DNA from: Scilla litardierei
Taxonomy: Eukaryota; Streptophyta; Magnoliopsida; Asparagales; Asparagaceae
NCBI GenBank assembly: GCA_030789695.1
Contig: CM061142.1
Span: 604,385,659-604,449,658, forward strand
Direction of reading: 5' to 3'
Length of the DNA: 64,000 nt
Positions 47,461 through 57,827 of the stretch are shown here, piece by piece; within the stretch, counting starts at the first letter, position 1; the number at the start of each line of letters is the position of its first letter. The position numbers and the translations under genes are program-made. The notes beneath the pieces were generated by a model that saw nothing but the letters and a program-made list of their open reading frames with translations, was not told the origin of the DNA and did no database searches.

Positions 47461-49596
47461 ATGGCCCTGCTTAGAATAGGTGACACACGTCCTGGCGGAC
47501 CGACGCCTGGTCCCGATCGTGCCCATCCCTCGCGGCTCAAAGCTCCTTCGCCGCCCCCGGGGGTCTCAGATGAAGGGAAAGGAAAACTTTTTCCGGATCC
47601 CGTTGGGGACGATGTGGCCTCGTCTTCCGAGCGATTAGGCATCCCTCCATCGATCCTCCGGTCTTCATCAATGGCCCCTTTCTTAGTCACTAAGGAAATA
47701 CAGGAGAAGTATTTATGTCACCCCTATGATGTCCGGATTCCCTTTGGAGATGAGCGGGTCTGCTTCCCGCAGAGTAATGAGGTTGGCGTCTACGTCGAGA
47801 TGTTCCATCTGGGGCTCCGCTTCCCCCTCCACCCTTTTATCATTCGGTTCACGGATTCCTTGAAAGTCGCCCTGTGCCAGCTAACGCCATCCTCTGCCGC
47901 GGTGCTGACCGGGTTCATTATGCTTTGTATCACTCACGGCCTGGAGCCGTCTCTCCCCCTCCTCTTTCATTTTTACCGGATCCAGACGGTTGGCCTCGGA
48001 TCTTGGCTGCACCTCCGAGCCCGTGCGGGGCGGGTGTGCCTGCTCGGTCTGCCCCCCTGGTCGGGGAACTGGGACTCTAGCTTTGTTTTCGTTGTATTTC
48101 CCCGGGTCTCGGTGATTTTGACAGGTTGGGGGAGTTCACAACAAACCGACAGGGCGGTAATCCTATCCGAGGCCGAGCGGGCCGCGGTCCGCCTCCTGTC
48201 GTCACTTTCTCTTGAGGAGAGGTCGGTCTGGCATTTGCTGGACGACTTGCTTCTTAAGTGTACACTGTGGTCCCCCGGTAAGCTGTCTCCCTTCCTTCCG
48301 TTTAACCTATGGCTCACCCTGATTTCGCTTCCTCTCGCAGGGATGGCTGGCCGCGAATTCACCCACGATGTTGACGAGCTTATTCGGCTGGGATCTCGCC
48401 GGGGCCGTGGGAGCTCTTCCGGACGGGTGCCCCGCCGCTCTGTAGATGAAGAGTTGCACCGGTCTGAGCCTCCTTCGGGGAGGATTGAGGCCAAGTCTCC
48501 CCCACGGGTCGCATCGGGTTCCCCCGGAGGAGAAGCCACTGGGATCGACCCCCTCCTTGTTGAGGGTTCCGGATCGGCTCCTCGGCCGTCCGTGGGCGGG
48601 AGTCGCAAGCGCTCCCCCCCCCAGTTACTGCTGGCCCCAACGGGAAGAAGTCGCGGAAGAACAACGGGCGCGCCGCTTCTCCGGCTTCCGCCGTCACGCC
48701 GACGGATCCCGGCAAGGCAATCGTGCTGACCGTCGCGGCCGACCCTGCCGCCCACGCCGTCGTCACTCCCTCGGCTACCTCTTCGGTCTTGGGGGCTATC
48801 TGCGTCCTGCCGAGCGCCTCAGCGGGCCCCGTTGATCCCCCCGGGACTCGGTGCCCCTTGATATGACCTTGGCGAATCGGCCGGTGGCGGACTCCGTCCT
48901 TCCGGGGGACCGTTCCCTCTTGGAGTTTACCCCCGTGGACATACTGTCGGATTCTCTGGTCGGTCATCTCCGACAGGTTTGAATTCCTGTCATTTTCGGA
49001 TAGTTGCCCTGCCCTTCGATCCTCCTTGGTATAATCCACCTCTTTTTCGTTTGCAGGCCACCGCGATGGCTGTTGAGGCGCAACGCCGGGCGACCCGACT
49101 GAGGAACCTCGAAGATTCCCTAAATCGGGAGCGCGCTCGGGCTGGGGAGGCTGACGTAGCCCTTCAAGGTGCCCGCATGGAAGCTCGGCAGCAACGCCGT
49201 CGTGCCGACGAGCTCGAGACTCAAGTACATGATCTCAAACGAGATCTTGTGGATGTCCATGACTTGAGCTGAGAAGCGGAAGAAAAGTTCCGGCGGGAGA
49301 GGATCTCTGGGGCCAACTCGCCGAGCTGCGTCGGCGGCTCCGTTTCGCCGAGGAGGCTGAGAAGGGCGTCGACACGGCCATAAGGCCGAAGATTGTCGTC
49401 GGTCCTGAGGGAGGTCTTCGGGACTTACGAGGACCTCCTCGCCCCTCGCATAGTGGAGGTCGTCAGGGAGTCATTCCGGCAGTTCGTGGAGCTCGCTCGG
49501 GAGCCGATCCCTCCTCCATCGGGACACGCCGACCCCCGCTGCTCGGAGCAAGGCGAGGCCCCAGATGACGCTATCTCTCGCGCTCCGGACTCCTGA
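47461..49596 (+). pseudogene. Antisense ORF of the Tat-like element (putative gypsy-type transposon domain), frame broken
   Basis: ATG at 47461 in a good context (GGGCCATGGCC). The first frame (to 48729, 422 codons) holds a conserved core with FPQSNEVGVYVEMFHLGLRF, PLHPFIIRF and later RSVWHLLDDLL; this is the domain annotated in databases as a putative gypsy-type transposon (PF04195, Transposase_28). Likely introns: 48278-48340 (CCG|GTAAGC to CTCGCAG) and 48977-49056 (CAG|GTTTGA to TTTGCAG). The C-terminal part is a coiled coil (RNLEDSLNRERARAGEADVA). Apparent frame changes at a run of eight C (about 48617), near 48851 and near 49300, and a stop at 49270, so the gene is broken or the sequence has homopolymer errors. 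Function is unknown for the family; it is antisense to gag. Confidence 0.75.
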
Positions 49597-49944
49597 AGAG
49601 CCCTTGTACCTTGTCCCCTTTTTTCCTTTTCTTGGGTGACAAATTTTGTTGTCAACAACAACGCTTGAGAGGATGTTGCTGAGCGATATGTAACCCATAC
49701 CATTAATGAAAACGATTTCTTCTAGTCAGTTCTTCTTGCACCACTGGTCTCATCTTCGGGGGTTCTCCCCTTTGGAATAGCCTTCAATGTTCCTAGACCG
49801 GACGGGCATCGTCGTCCTCGTCTAGGGGTGTTGTCCCGGGCTTGTCTGGCGTGGGATGTCGTTCTTCCCGCCTATTCTGCCTGTCAGGTTGATTGTCATC
49901 AGCCTGGCGAGCGAGTGGGTCACTCGGTCCACGAGGGAAGTTAT

Positions 49945-51186
49945 CCCTCGGCTTGTGGCCGGCCGTCATGCTCGTTGGCTGGGGGAGTTGCCCCCAGCCT
50001 TACGAACGGGCAGTTTTGCTCGGTCCGCGGGGGTGAGTACCCCTCGGCTTATGACCGGCCGTCGTGCTCATTGGCTGGGGGAGTTGCCCCCTACCTTACG
50101 AGCGGGCGGTTTCGCTCGGTCCGTGGGGGTGAGTACCCCTCGGCTTATGACCGGCCGTCGTGCTCGTTGGCTGGGGGAGTTGCCCCCAGCCTTACGAGCG
50201 GGCGGTTTCGCTCGGTCCGCGGGGGTGAGTACCCCTCGGCTTATGACCGGCCGTCGTGCTCGTTGGCTGGGGGAGTTGCCCCCAGCCTTACGAGCGGGCG
50301 GTTTCGCTCGGTCCGCGGGGGTGAGTACCCCTTGGCTTATGACCGGCCGTCGTGCTCGTTGCCGGGGGGAGTTGCCCCCAGCCTTACGAGCGGGCGGTTT
50401 TGCTCGGTCCGCGAGGGCGAGTACCCCTCGGCTTATGACCGGCCGTCGTGCTCGTTGGCTGGGGGAGTTGCCCCCAGCCTTACGAGCGGGCGGTTTCGCT
50501 CGGTCTGCGGGGGTGAGTACCCCTCGGCTTATGACCGGCCGTCGTGCTCGTTGGCGGGGGGAGTTGCCCCCAGCCTTACGAGCGGGCGGTTTTGCCCGGT
50601 CCGCGGGGGTGAGTACCCCTCGGCTTATGACCGGTCGTCGTGCTCGTTGGCGGGGGGAGTTGCCCCCAGCCTTACGTGCGGGCGGTTTTGCCCGGTCCGC
50701 GGGGGTGAGTACCCCTCGGCTTATGACCGGCCGTCGTGCCTGTCTGCTGGGGGAGTTTCCCCCAGCCTTACGAGCGGGCGGTTCTGCTCGGTCTGCGGGG
50801 GTGAGTACCCCTCGACTTATGACCGGCCGTCGTGCTCCTCGGCTGGGGGAGTTTCCCCCAGCCTTACGAGCGGGCGGTTTCGCTCGGTCTGTGGGGGTGA
50901 GTACCCCTCGGCTTATGACCGGCCGTCGTGCTCGTTGGTGGGGGGAGTTGCCCCCAGCCTTACGAGCGGGCGGTTTTGCCCGGTCCGCGGGGGTGAGTAC
51001 CCCTCGGTTTATGACCGGCCGTCGTGCCCGTCTGCTGGGGGAGTTGCCCCCAGCCTTACGAGCGGGCGGTTCTGCTCGGTCTGTGGGGGTGAGTACCCCT
51101 CGACTTATGACCGGCCGTCGTGCTCCTCGGCTGGGGGAGTTGCCCCCAGCCTTACGAGCGGGCGGTCCGCTTCGGTCCTCGGGCTC
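49945..51186. repeat. 96-bp minisatellite, about 13 copies, between gag and the antisense ORF
   Basis: GAGTACC recurs exactly every 96 bp from 50035 to 51091, with weaker units at each edge. Each unit contains CTGGGGGAGTTGCCCCCAG, a 7-bp-stem hairpin, and a CGGCCGTCGTGCTCGTTGG block. Because 96 is divisible by 3, long frames stay open on both strands (473, 465 and 412 codons), but these are consequences of the repeat. It occupies the place where pol would be. Confidence 0.9.
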
Positions 51187-51439
51187 GACTGGCGAATTCT
51201 CTGGGGGGCGACATTCCTCCCACTTAACGGTTATCCGTGGTTTCCTTGATTGAGTCCTCATATGTGTCCCGAATCGTCTGCTCAACACAGGTGATTGAAT
51301 CTGCACTGACAGTGTATGCCTTCATTTCCATGAGACAGTACATTTGGAGTAATGAAAAAAGGAAAAGGCGACAAAAGACAGGGGAGGTTCTGGTAGGGTA
51401 GCCCTCCCCCGGCGAAGCGGCGGCTGTTACTCTATCCCC

Positions 51440-53094
51440 TCACTCGATGATACGCGTAACCGTCTGGACCGTGTTCACCCTTTTTCCCTTGTCCTGCTGT
51501 TTGGACGTTCCTTCTCCCGAGGCGGGGTCGTCGGCGGAGTTCTTCAGGTGCCCCCGGCTCACAAGCTTCTCGATGTCTTTCTTCAGGTGCCAACAGTCAT
51601 CGGTATCGTGGCCGTTGTCTTTGTGGTACTTGCAGTACTTCTCTTCATCCCTCCCGCCTCTCTTCATCCTTCGGGGAGGTCGGCTCATATGTCCCTCCTT
51701 CTGGGCTTGCGCTAGGATCACGTCCGGGGCGGTGGTCACCGAGGAGTGCCGGGGCTCTTCCCTCTGTGGTCTTCCTCTGGCCCTCTTCTCTTGTCGATGC
51801 TCCTCCGTGCCGCGACGCTCGTTCTCATCGCGCTTGGTCCCGCGCCTGGTCTTACCCTCATCCACGGCCAGGGCCTCTTCTGTCAGCATGAAGCGTTCTG
51901 CTCGGGCCATAATTCCGGCGAGGTCCTTCGGTGGGTCGCTGTGTAGCGATTTCTTCAAGCCCCTATGTCGTAGGCCCTTTTTCAGGGCCGCCTTCACAAC
52001 CAGCTCGGGGCAGCTATCCACGCTCAATCGCTCCACGTTGAAGCGACGCATGAAGTGTCTCAGAGATTCGGCCGGTCCCTGTACCACATTGAACAAGTGT
52101 TCCGAGTCAGGTTTTACCTGCCGCCCGGCCATAAATTGCTTGCAGAACAACTGGGTGAGCTCCTCGAAGCTGTCTATCGACCGACCGGGCAGGCTGAGGT
52201 ACCAGGTCCGCGCGGCCCCCCGTAGGGTGGAGTAGAAGCCCCTGCAGAGCAGGGTGTCATCGGCCCCCTGGAACGCCATGACCCCCTCGTAGTCCATCAC
52301 ATGATCCGCGGGGTCGCTGACGCCGTTGTATTTCTCCAGTGTCGGTACCTTGAAGTTCGAGGGTATCCGCGCCTCGGTTATCCTCCGAGTCAGGGGGCAT
52401 CGTTCTCCGCTGATGCACCCGGGTCGCTCCCCTTCGCCCTCCTCCTTGCCGTTCGGCCTCAACGGGGGGGCCGACGGAAGCTTGACCTCCTCTTGGGTCT
52501 TCGCCATCTTGGGTGCCGGACTCGATCGGCGAGAACATTCTTTCCGGCTCTTCTGGTGGTGGGTCCTTGCTCGTCGGCTGCCTCCGCTCTGGTAAGACCG
52601 GACGCTCGCTGACCGGCGATCATCCCGCCTACGTTTGTACGACCCCGGACGTGCAGACGAGGCCGTCCTCGAGACGTCGTCCGCCCGCTCCGAGTCCCCC
52701 CTCATTTCCTTCTCTGAATGAGGTGGGAGTGGGAGACCGCACCGGGGAAAAACCGGGCATGGTGAACCTCCTCTCCATGTTGTGCACTCCTTTTCCTTGG
52801 TCGGCAACCACGGCGGAGCGAAGAGGTCGGCGATCCTCTTCCTGGCGGTAGGCCTGTCCCTCCCCGCCCTCGGGGGGGGGGAGTGCTGCTGACGAGTTGT
52901 TGAATCGTCGTGACTAAGGTCTGGATGTTGGTGTTGGTCTCCTGTGCGTAGGCTCGGAGTTGCCCCTGCGTGGCCAGCCAGGTGTCATCGGTCTCTCCGG
53001 CGGCGTGACCGTTCGGGTTCTCGACGGGGGCGTGGTACGCGCCCTCCTCCGGGATGGGTGGCATGCGCCCCAGGCCATTGCCGATGGGTTCCAT
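51440..53094 (-). pseudogene. gag: Tat-like gag, broken by frameshifts near its N-terminal third
   Basis: The main frame (52807-51440, 455 codons) holds the retrotransposon gag core: ARIPSNFKVPTLEKYNG, DPADHVMDYEGVMAFQG, AARTWYLSLPGRSIDSFEEL and QGPAESLRHFMRRFN, followed by basic/acidic linker and a CKYHKDNGHDTDDC zinc-knuckle-like motif, then KKDIEKLVSRGHLK. Upstream, the N-terminal part (53094-52702) with TQGQLRAYAQETNTNIQTLV is in another frame; a run of nine G near 52866 and a second change about 50-100 bp on separate them. The protein would build the particle. Ends at 51440 without continuing into a protease. Confidence 0.85.
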
Positions 53095-53123
53095 CTTGGT
53101 GGTTTGACGTGGGTGTTAGTTCG

Positions 53124-53141
53124 TTCCCACAGACGGCGCCA
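53124..53141 (-). other. Primer-binding site of the Tat-like element
   Basis: Minus strand TGGCGCCGTCTGTGGGAA, two bases after the 5' LTR. This sequence is the standard PBS of Tat-lineage elements (RIRE2, Grande, Retand relatives). Confidence 0.85.
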
Positions 53142-53143
53142 GA

Positions 53144-54088
53144 TGTTTACGGGTGTTTTCTCACCACAGCTCATTGACCGTCGGCTGAGTGGTCAACGTG
53201 GTCAAGGGGCCGACTTGGGGGTCCCTTGGGGTCACCGAGCCCGCGTGTCCTCGGCGTAGGTTGAAGCGGGGTCGGGTGCAGACGGGGTCGAGTCGATCCT
53301 CCGCCTTTAGGGAGCTGAGGAGAAGCCTCGGCTCTGTGGGTCGGGCTCGGCCTCGGCTGGGTCACGCTCGGCCTCGGTCGGATCCGCGTCGAGGGGTAGC
53401 CTCGGCGCCTCGCAAGAGGTTCGGTGCTTGAGCACCGTCCACCTGACGACTACGATAGGAGTGGCCACCCGACGCTGAGGGGTAGCCTCGGCGCCTCGGA
53501 TAGCTTCTTCCTGGACAAAAGAGGAAACTCGTCAGGGAGGCCGGACCTAGGTTCCGGCCAAATCCCCTCCGATGCCTAAGTCAGATCAAGGTCTGAAAGG
53601 ATACTCGGCGGGGGAGATCCGGCTTGTTAGGAAGCCGGATCGTCAACCCAGGCGGCGCGAGTTTGGGGGAGGGAGGAATTGAGATGGCGAATGCCTAGGT
53701 CGTTGATGGAGTACCTCTATGTTGATTACCTGAGTCTCGATCCCCGTCTCTGTCGTCTTGGCCTTCCCCTTATAGGGTCCTTCGCCATTGCCCCACGTCC
53801 CGCCTCCTTTCACGTCCCCACGATCCACCTCCGCCTCCTCCCACTCGTGCGTCGTGGAGGGGTGGCCCATTAACGGGTCCGTTAATGGCCATTATGGGAT
53901 CGCGGATTCCGAGGGGCGGTTAATCCGGCCGAATGGGGGCTAGTCGGGTGCCCCCGAAGGTGGAGTGGCTGGGCCTTCAGCCCCGTCCGTGGGCCCTTCC
54001 GGGCGGGCCCGTCTTCTCTAGTTGGCGTCCCCTTTGAGGCTGGGCCGTGGGCCGTTGTGATTCGGGCTGGTCCAAATTAGTTGTAATA
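53144..54088 (-). repeat. 5' LTR of the Tat-like element
   Basis: 945 bp, same length as the other LTR. Its outer end (plus ...TTAGTTGTAATA) has C to T changes against GTCGTAACA of the partner, after which the target duplication GATAT follows. Confidence 0.9.
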
Positions 54089-54093
54089 GATAT

Positions 54094-56490
54094 GTTGTTG
54101 TAGAACATACTCTGGATTATCATTCAATGAATAACCAAATCATACGTGTAAACAAACCCTTGATTTTCTGTAAACATACTCTGGATTAGTGAGATATGTG
54201 AATACACTGATTCTGTGTTCACTGTCTTTGATAAAATAGTGGCAACACAACTTTAAATTTTCTGGAAGATGCAACTTTTAGCTCTGGAAAAATGTAATAT
54301 AAGTCGAATTTTTGACTGGCATTATCATTCTTGTAGCCTATTGATTCCAATCTGCTCAAGTTGCTCATTCCAGTCGCAATATGCCATGATATTGGTCATG
54401 TTACTAGCAATGTGTCGTTTGGTACGGTTGCAGTCTCATTTACCCACACAATCAAAGGTATATAAGTTACTTGATCTTTGTGAATAGGCTCTTCTGCCGG
54501 AATGACTTCTATAAGGAAATCTTATGAAATTAGATGTATGATATGCTAAAATTATATCTGATGTCTTTCCATTATTCTAACAGAACTGTAACCACTCTTC
54601 AATGCGGTAGCTTCTCAGTTCATTCTTGGACATCAGATACCTTTGACACTGTGGATGTCTCTCACTTATGTTGTGCTTCCTTCTTATTGTTAATCATTGA
54701 AGGCTCGAGAGTTTGTTAATGAAAAAAGAAGTGTGTCACATTGTCTTATGTATGAAGCTACAATTTTGTTCCTTCTCACTGTTTAGCTATAAAGTAGTTA
54801 AGTATCAGGTTCACACTGTTTGTCCAATAGGATAAAATCAACTTAAATTACTTTTTGGTTCCTTCCATTGTTCAAGTGAAAGAACTTCTATAATTACACA
54901 AGTTGATGACATCTCAGAATTTGCGGTATTTGTTGGATATGGTTGACAAATTTCTTCAATCTCTCTGGAGTTTTTACTACACCAATCATTTGTATCTGAG
55001 TTTTTGTTTGTGAGATATGTGAATAGACTAAGCTGGTCTTGCTTCATATGCTTCTCCTTCATGTACAAACGAAGATCTCAAATAGTTTGCTGGGAAGCTG
55101 TTCTGATAATATTATAGCTTATATTGTCAGATACCTGACTAATTTGTTTAGTCAAAAGAACCTAACTAAAATGTTCATATGTTGGTTCGTATTATTTGAA
55201 ATTCTTCAATTGTAGTGACATTTTTTTGTTGACATTGAGATTAATAGGGAAACTTATTAAAATTGGGCAAACGGAATATATCCATACAATTGTCAATTTG
55301 TTCATAAAGTCTCATCTTCTTCCCAAGCTGAGATTGGTATTGCTTTTGTATATCTCTAACGCCAGCCAAACGTTGAAGTATAAAAGATCAAGGTTTAGCT
55401 ATGCATGCACATGCTAACAAACATCGGTATACAGAAAAGTGAAGTGTGACTTTTTGTGAAAATTAGCCATTAAGGACCTGTGATGAATGTGCTACAAAAT
55501 TAGTAATTTGTGAATAAGTTTGGATTATTGGCAATGTTCCATGCTTTGATGGTGACAGTCCGAGGTTTGGAGATATGGATTGGAACATGTGGGATTTTAC
55601 TCAGGTAGGGAAATGTTTCCACATTGTAGGAGTGTTGCATCCACTTGCAAAGCTTTTAGGAGGAGGAACCACGCATTCTTGAGATGTTGTAATCTCTATT
55701 GTTCTATTGTTACCGAGGCTATCAAAAGTATTGTGTAACTGCAGAATTATTATCCTTGAGCTTTGTATTGGAAAACAATTATATTTTTTTGAAATAGATT
55801 CTTCACAAATGGAGCAAAAAAATGTGCATATAAATTGTATCTTGGTAAACGTGCAGTTGACTATGATGAGTACATTGTTATCAACCAAATTTGAACTCAA
55901 GGTTGCAGTTGCAAGTCTAGCACTTTTCTCTTGCAAGATATAATTGAATGTTGATTTCTTTTGTCTTGGTGTGTCAATATTTTTATTGACTGAAGCATCA
56001 TTTACCGCTTGCAGGTTCATCATTCTCTTCACGTTTCCATGGATCTGCTGTCAATTGGTACCATGCGAGAGAATTGTGAATGTATACTGAAAATTTAATG
56101 GGATATATATGATTCATTTAGCAAAAAATGATGAGTAAAATCAAAACATTAAAACAAAGCGATAACTGAATTATTTTGAACGTGAAATTATTCTAGCAAC
56201 AAAAGCTTAATCCCAGTTGAACACAGACATTATGTCATGTGTAGAGATTTTATTCCTACAATAGCAAATTATAACTTTGCTAAAATCTTTATAAATTCGT
56301 TCAACATCGGGCTATTTTCATATAATTTATGTTCTGAATTGGCTGAATTTTTTTTGAAATAAATTTAACTGTCTAAAATTTTAAAAATGATATATCCATA
56401 AATATACGGGTATTGTTCCTATGGTATATCAAATAATTATCGATGTTCGTTTAAAAGTAGTGGATCCAAGATTTTGAGGATGGAAAATTT
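54094..56490. other. Helitron H-a 3' half, no gene recognised
   Basis: AT-rich with only short frames. A stretch near 55540-55604 (CTTTGATGGTGACAGTCCG, ending CTCAG|GTAGGG) looks exon-like but I cannot assign it. A decayed Helitron-like terminus is at 56492-56526. Confidence 0.4.
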
Positions 56491-56694
56491 TAAATGAACC
56501 ATGCACTTAGGGCGCATGTTAAATCGTGAGGAAACAAAATTTTGGGGGTACGAATTCATTGGATGAACTAAAATTTTTTAGGTAACTACATAACAATTAT
56601 TGTGCTTTAATTTTCGGGAAAACTATGATTTTGAGGGGGAAAACTAAGATTTTGAGGGGGGGAAACAAAATTTTGGGGGAATATCTTAAATGAA

Positions 56695-56724
56695 CCGTGC
56701 CCTATGGGCACGGGTTATGACTAG
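56695..56724 (+). other. Helitron H-a 3' terminus: hairpin plus CTAG
   Basis: 8-bp stem CCGTGCCC/GGGCACGG with loop TAT, then GTTATGA and CTAG, directly followed by host T. In Helitrons this hairpin marks the end of rolling-circle transposition. Confidence 0.85.
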
Positions 56725-57150
56725 TACTATCATGTTGCATATCGCATGTCATCGCATGCATTGAATGTATTGCAATGAATGTGTAGCACACGCTACTATT
56801 GAAATGTAAGCGGCGGCGAGTAGGATTCTGACTCCTACATCATGTAATGAGGCTAGGTGCACCCCTATGCCAAATAAAGAACAATTTCTGGCCCGTGTTC
56901 CAGAAGCATGAAATGTAAGCTGCGGCGAGTAGGATTTTGACTCCTACATCATGAATGAGGCTAGGTCAACCCTATACCATAAACGCTTCCTGGCCCGTGA
57001 TCCAAAATATGGGCGCCAGTCCATACACACGTGGAGGGTAGGGTTAAGCGATCACTCAGCGTAGAAGTGTGCCCGTAGAGCAACTTCAGCTGAAAGGCGT
57101 AAACCCTGTGCACATCGTGACATGCATGCTTTTCGTGAAATCTTGATATC

Positions 57151-57486
57151 GTGAAATATTGTTTAGTAGATTTTTGCAACGACATGGCATGCATTGCAAA
57201 ATATCATGTTCATTATAATTGTTGCATTCATGAAATAACATGCCATGTCATCATATTTAAACTGTTAAGTTGCATTCATCTTATAACTAACATACCTTAT
57301 GTTTCCTTGCACAAAAGTCTCCCTTTTTCCATTTTGGAGATTTTTGCTGACATATGTCCTTTTCTCTTTGGGTGTCACATGTCAGGTTTTGAGCCTGAGT
57401 TAGTTGCTGAGGACGACCTGTTGCTGACGTTCAGTTTGATGAATTCAGAGATCTGTCCTAGTCTCAACTGGAAGCTATTTCCTTAG
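57151..57486 (+). other. 111-codon frame in LTR B1, same length as in LTR B2
   Basis: Matches 63228-63563 in LTR B2 with the same length, no indels and about 15 amino-acid differences. The end (PELVAEDDLLLTFSLM) follows a splice-acceptor-like CACATGTCAG. The many amino-acid changes argue against strong protein conservation; part may be an exon of an LTR transcript. No known domain. Confidence 0.3.
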
Positions 57487-57827
57487 TTGGTATTTGTGTT
57501 TTCCTAGTAGCTGCTGTTAGGTTGTTTGGTGCGTAGCACCTTATCTTTGTATTAGTTTCGGCCATGCTTTGGGCCTTTCATTTTCAAACTCTTGTACTTC
57601 TTTTCATGACTAGCTCTGGATGTTTTGAATAATGTTGGATGTAATGTTGAACGTTGGTTATTTATGGCCTGCTTTCAAATTTTTATTATTATTGTTGTTG
57701 CATTGCAATGCAAGAATCTGCGAATGGATGAACACACAGACGCTTATCAGACTGTAACTTCACAGCTTCAAGTCTGAGCGGACCTCTTCGTGTCTCGCCT
57801 TCCATACTTGGGAAGCGGGGCGTGACA

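Larger units (their letters stand above)
46152..54088 (-). mobile_element. Tat-like Ty3/gypsy element lacking pol, target duplication GATAT
   Basis: Two 945-bp LTRs (46152-47096 and 53144-54088) and GATAT on both flanks (46147-46151, 54089-54093). On the minus strand the order is 5' LTR, PBS, gag, 96-bp minisatellite, antisense ORF (transcribed on plus), polypurine tract, 3' LTR. No protease, reverse transcriptase, RNase H or integrase. An extra ORF antisense to gag-pol is known from Tat/Retand-type elements. Inferred to be a non-autonomous element that needs an autonomous Tat partner. Confidence 0.9.
41268..56724 (+). mobile_element. Helitron H-a, 15.5 kb including a nested Tat-like element
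   Basis: 5' end TCTATTATACATTTGACAG at 41268 after host A (41267). 3' end: stem CCGTGCCC/GGGCACGG (56695-56713), then GTTATGA and CTAG at 56721-56724, before host T (56725). The empty site is present in LTR B2 and gives a precise A/T insertion without target duplication, the hallmark of Helitrons. Without the nested element it is about 7.5 kb. No Rep-helicase frame is seen, so it is non-autonomous. Confidence 0.8.
39805..57827 (+). repeat. LTR B1, split by Helitron H-a (pieces 39805-41267 and 56725-57827)
   Basis: About 2566 bp after removing the Helitron. Pieces join exactly: ACTACTTTCA at the left and TACTATCATG at the right match the unbroken CTGCTTTCATACTATCATG in LTR B2 near 62790-62810. 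Compared with B2 about 260 bp is missing near 40217. Its GC-rich block is 40210-40790. It contains a short tandem repeat of GATCTAGCTTGACAACGAAG (41106-41192). Confidence 0.75.

Noticed and set aside
47973..48755. 260-codon minus-strand frame and the neighbouring 219-codon frame
   Set aside because: Shadows of the plus-strand antisense ORF in a GC-rich stretch.
49945..51186. CRISPR array
   Set aside because: Repeats are contiguous with no unique spacers and the DNA is plant nuclear.
49828..51306. Three long overlapping frames (473, 465 and 412 codons) on both strands
   Set aside because: They exist because the 96-bp repeat length is a multiple of three; no domain, no start context and all phases are open.
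57151..57486. A conserved 111-residue protein in LTR B
   Set aside because: Although length is the same in both LTRs, amino-acid changes are frequent and the frame crosses a likely splice acceptor; left as a weak entry.
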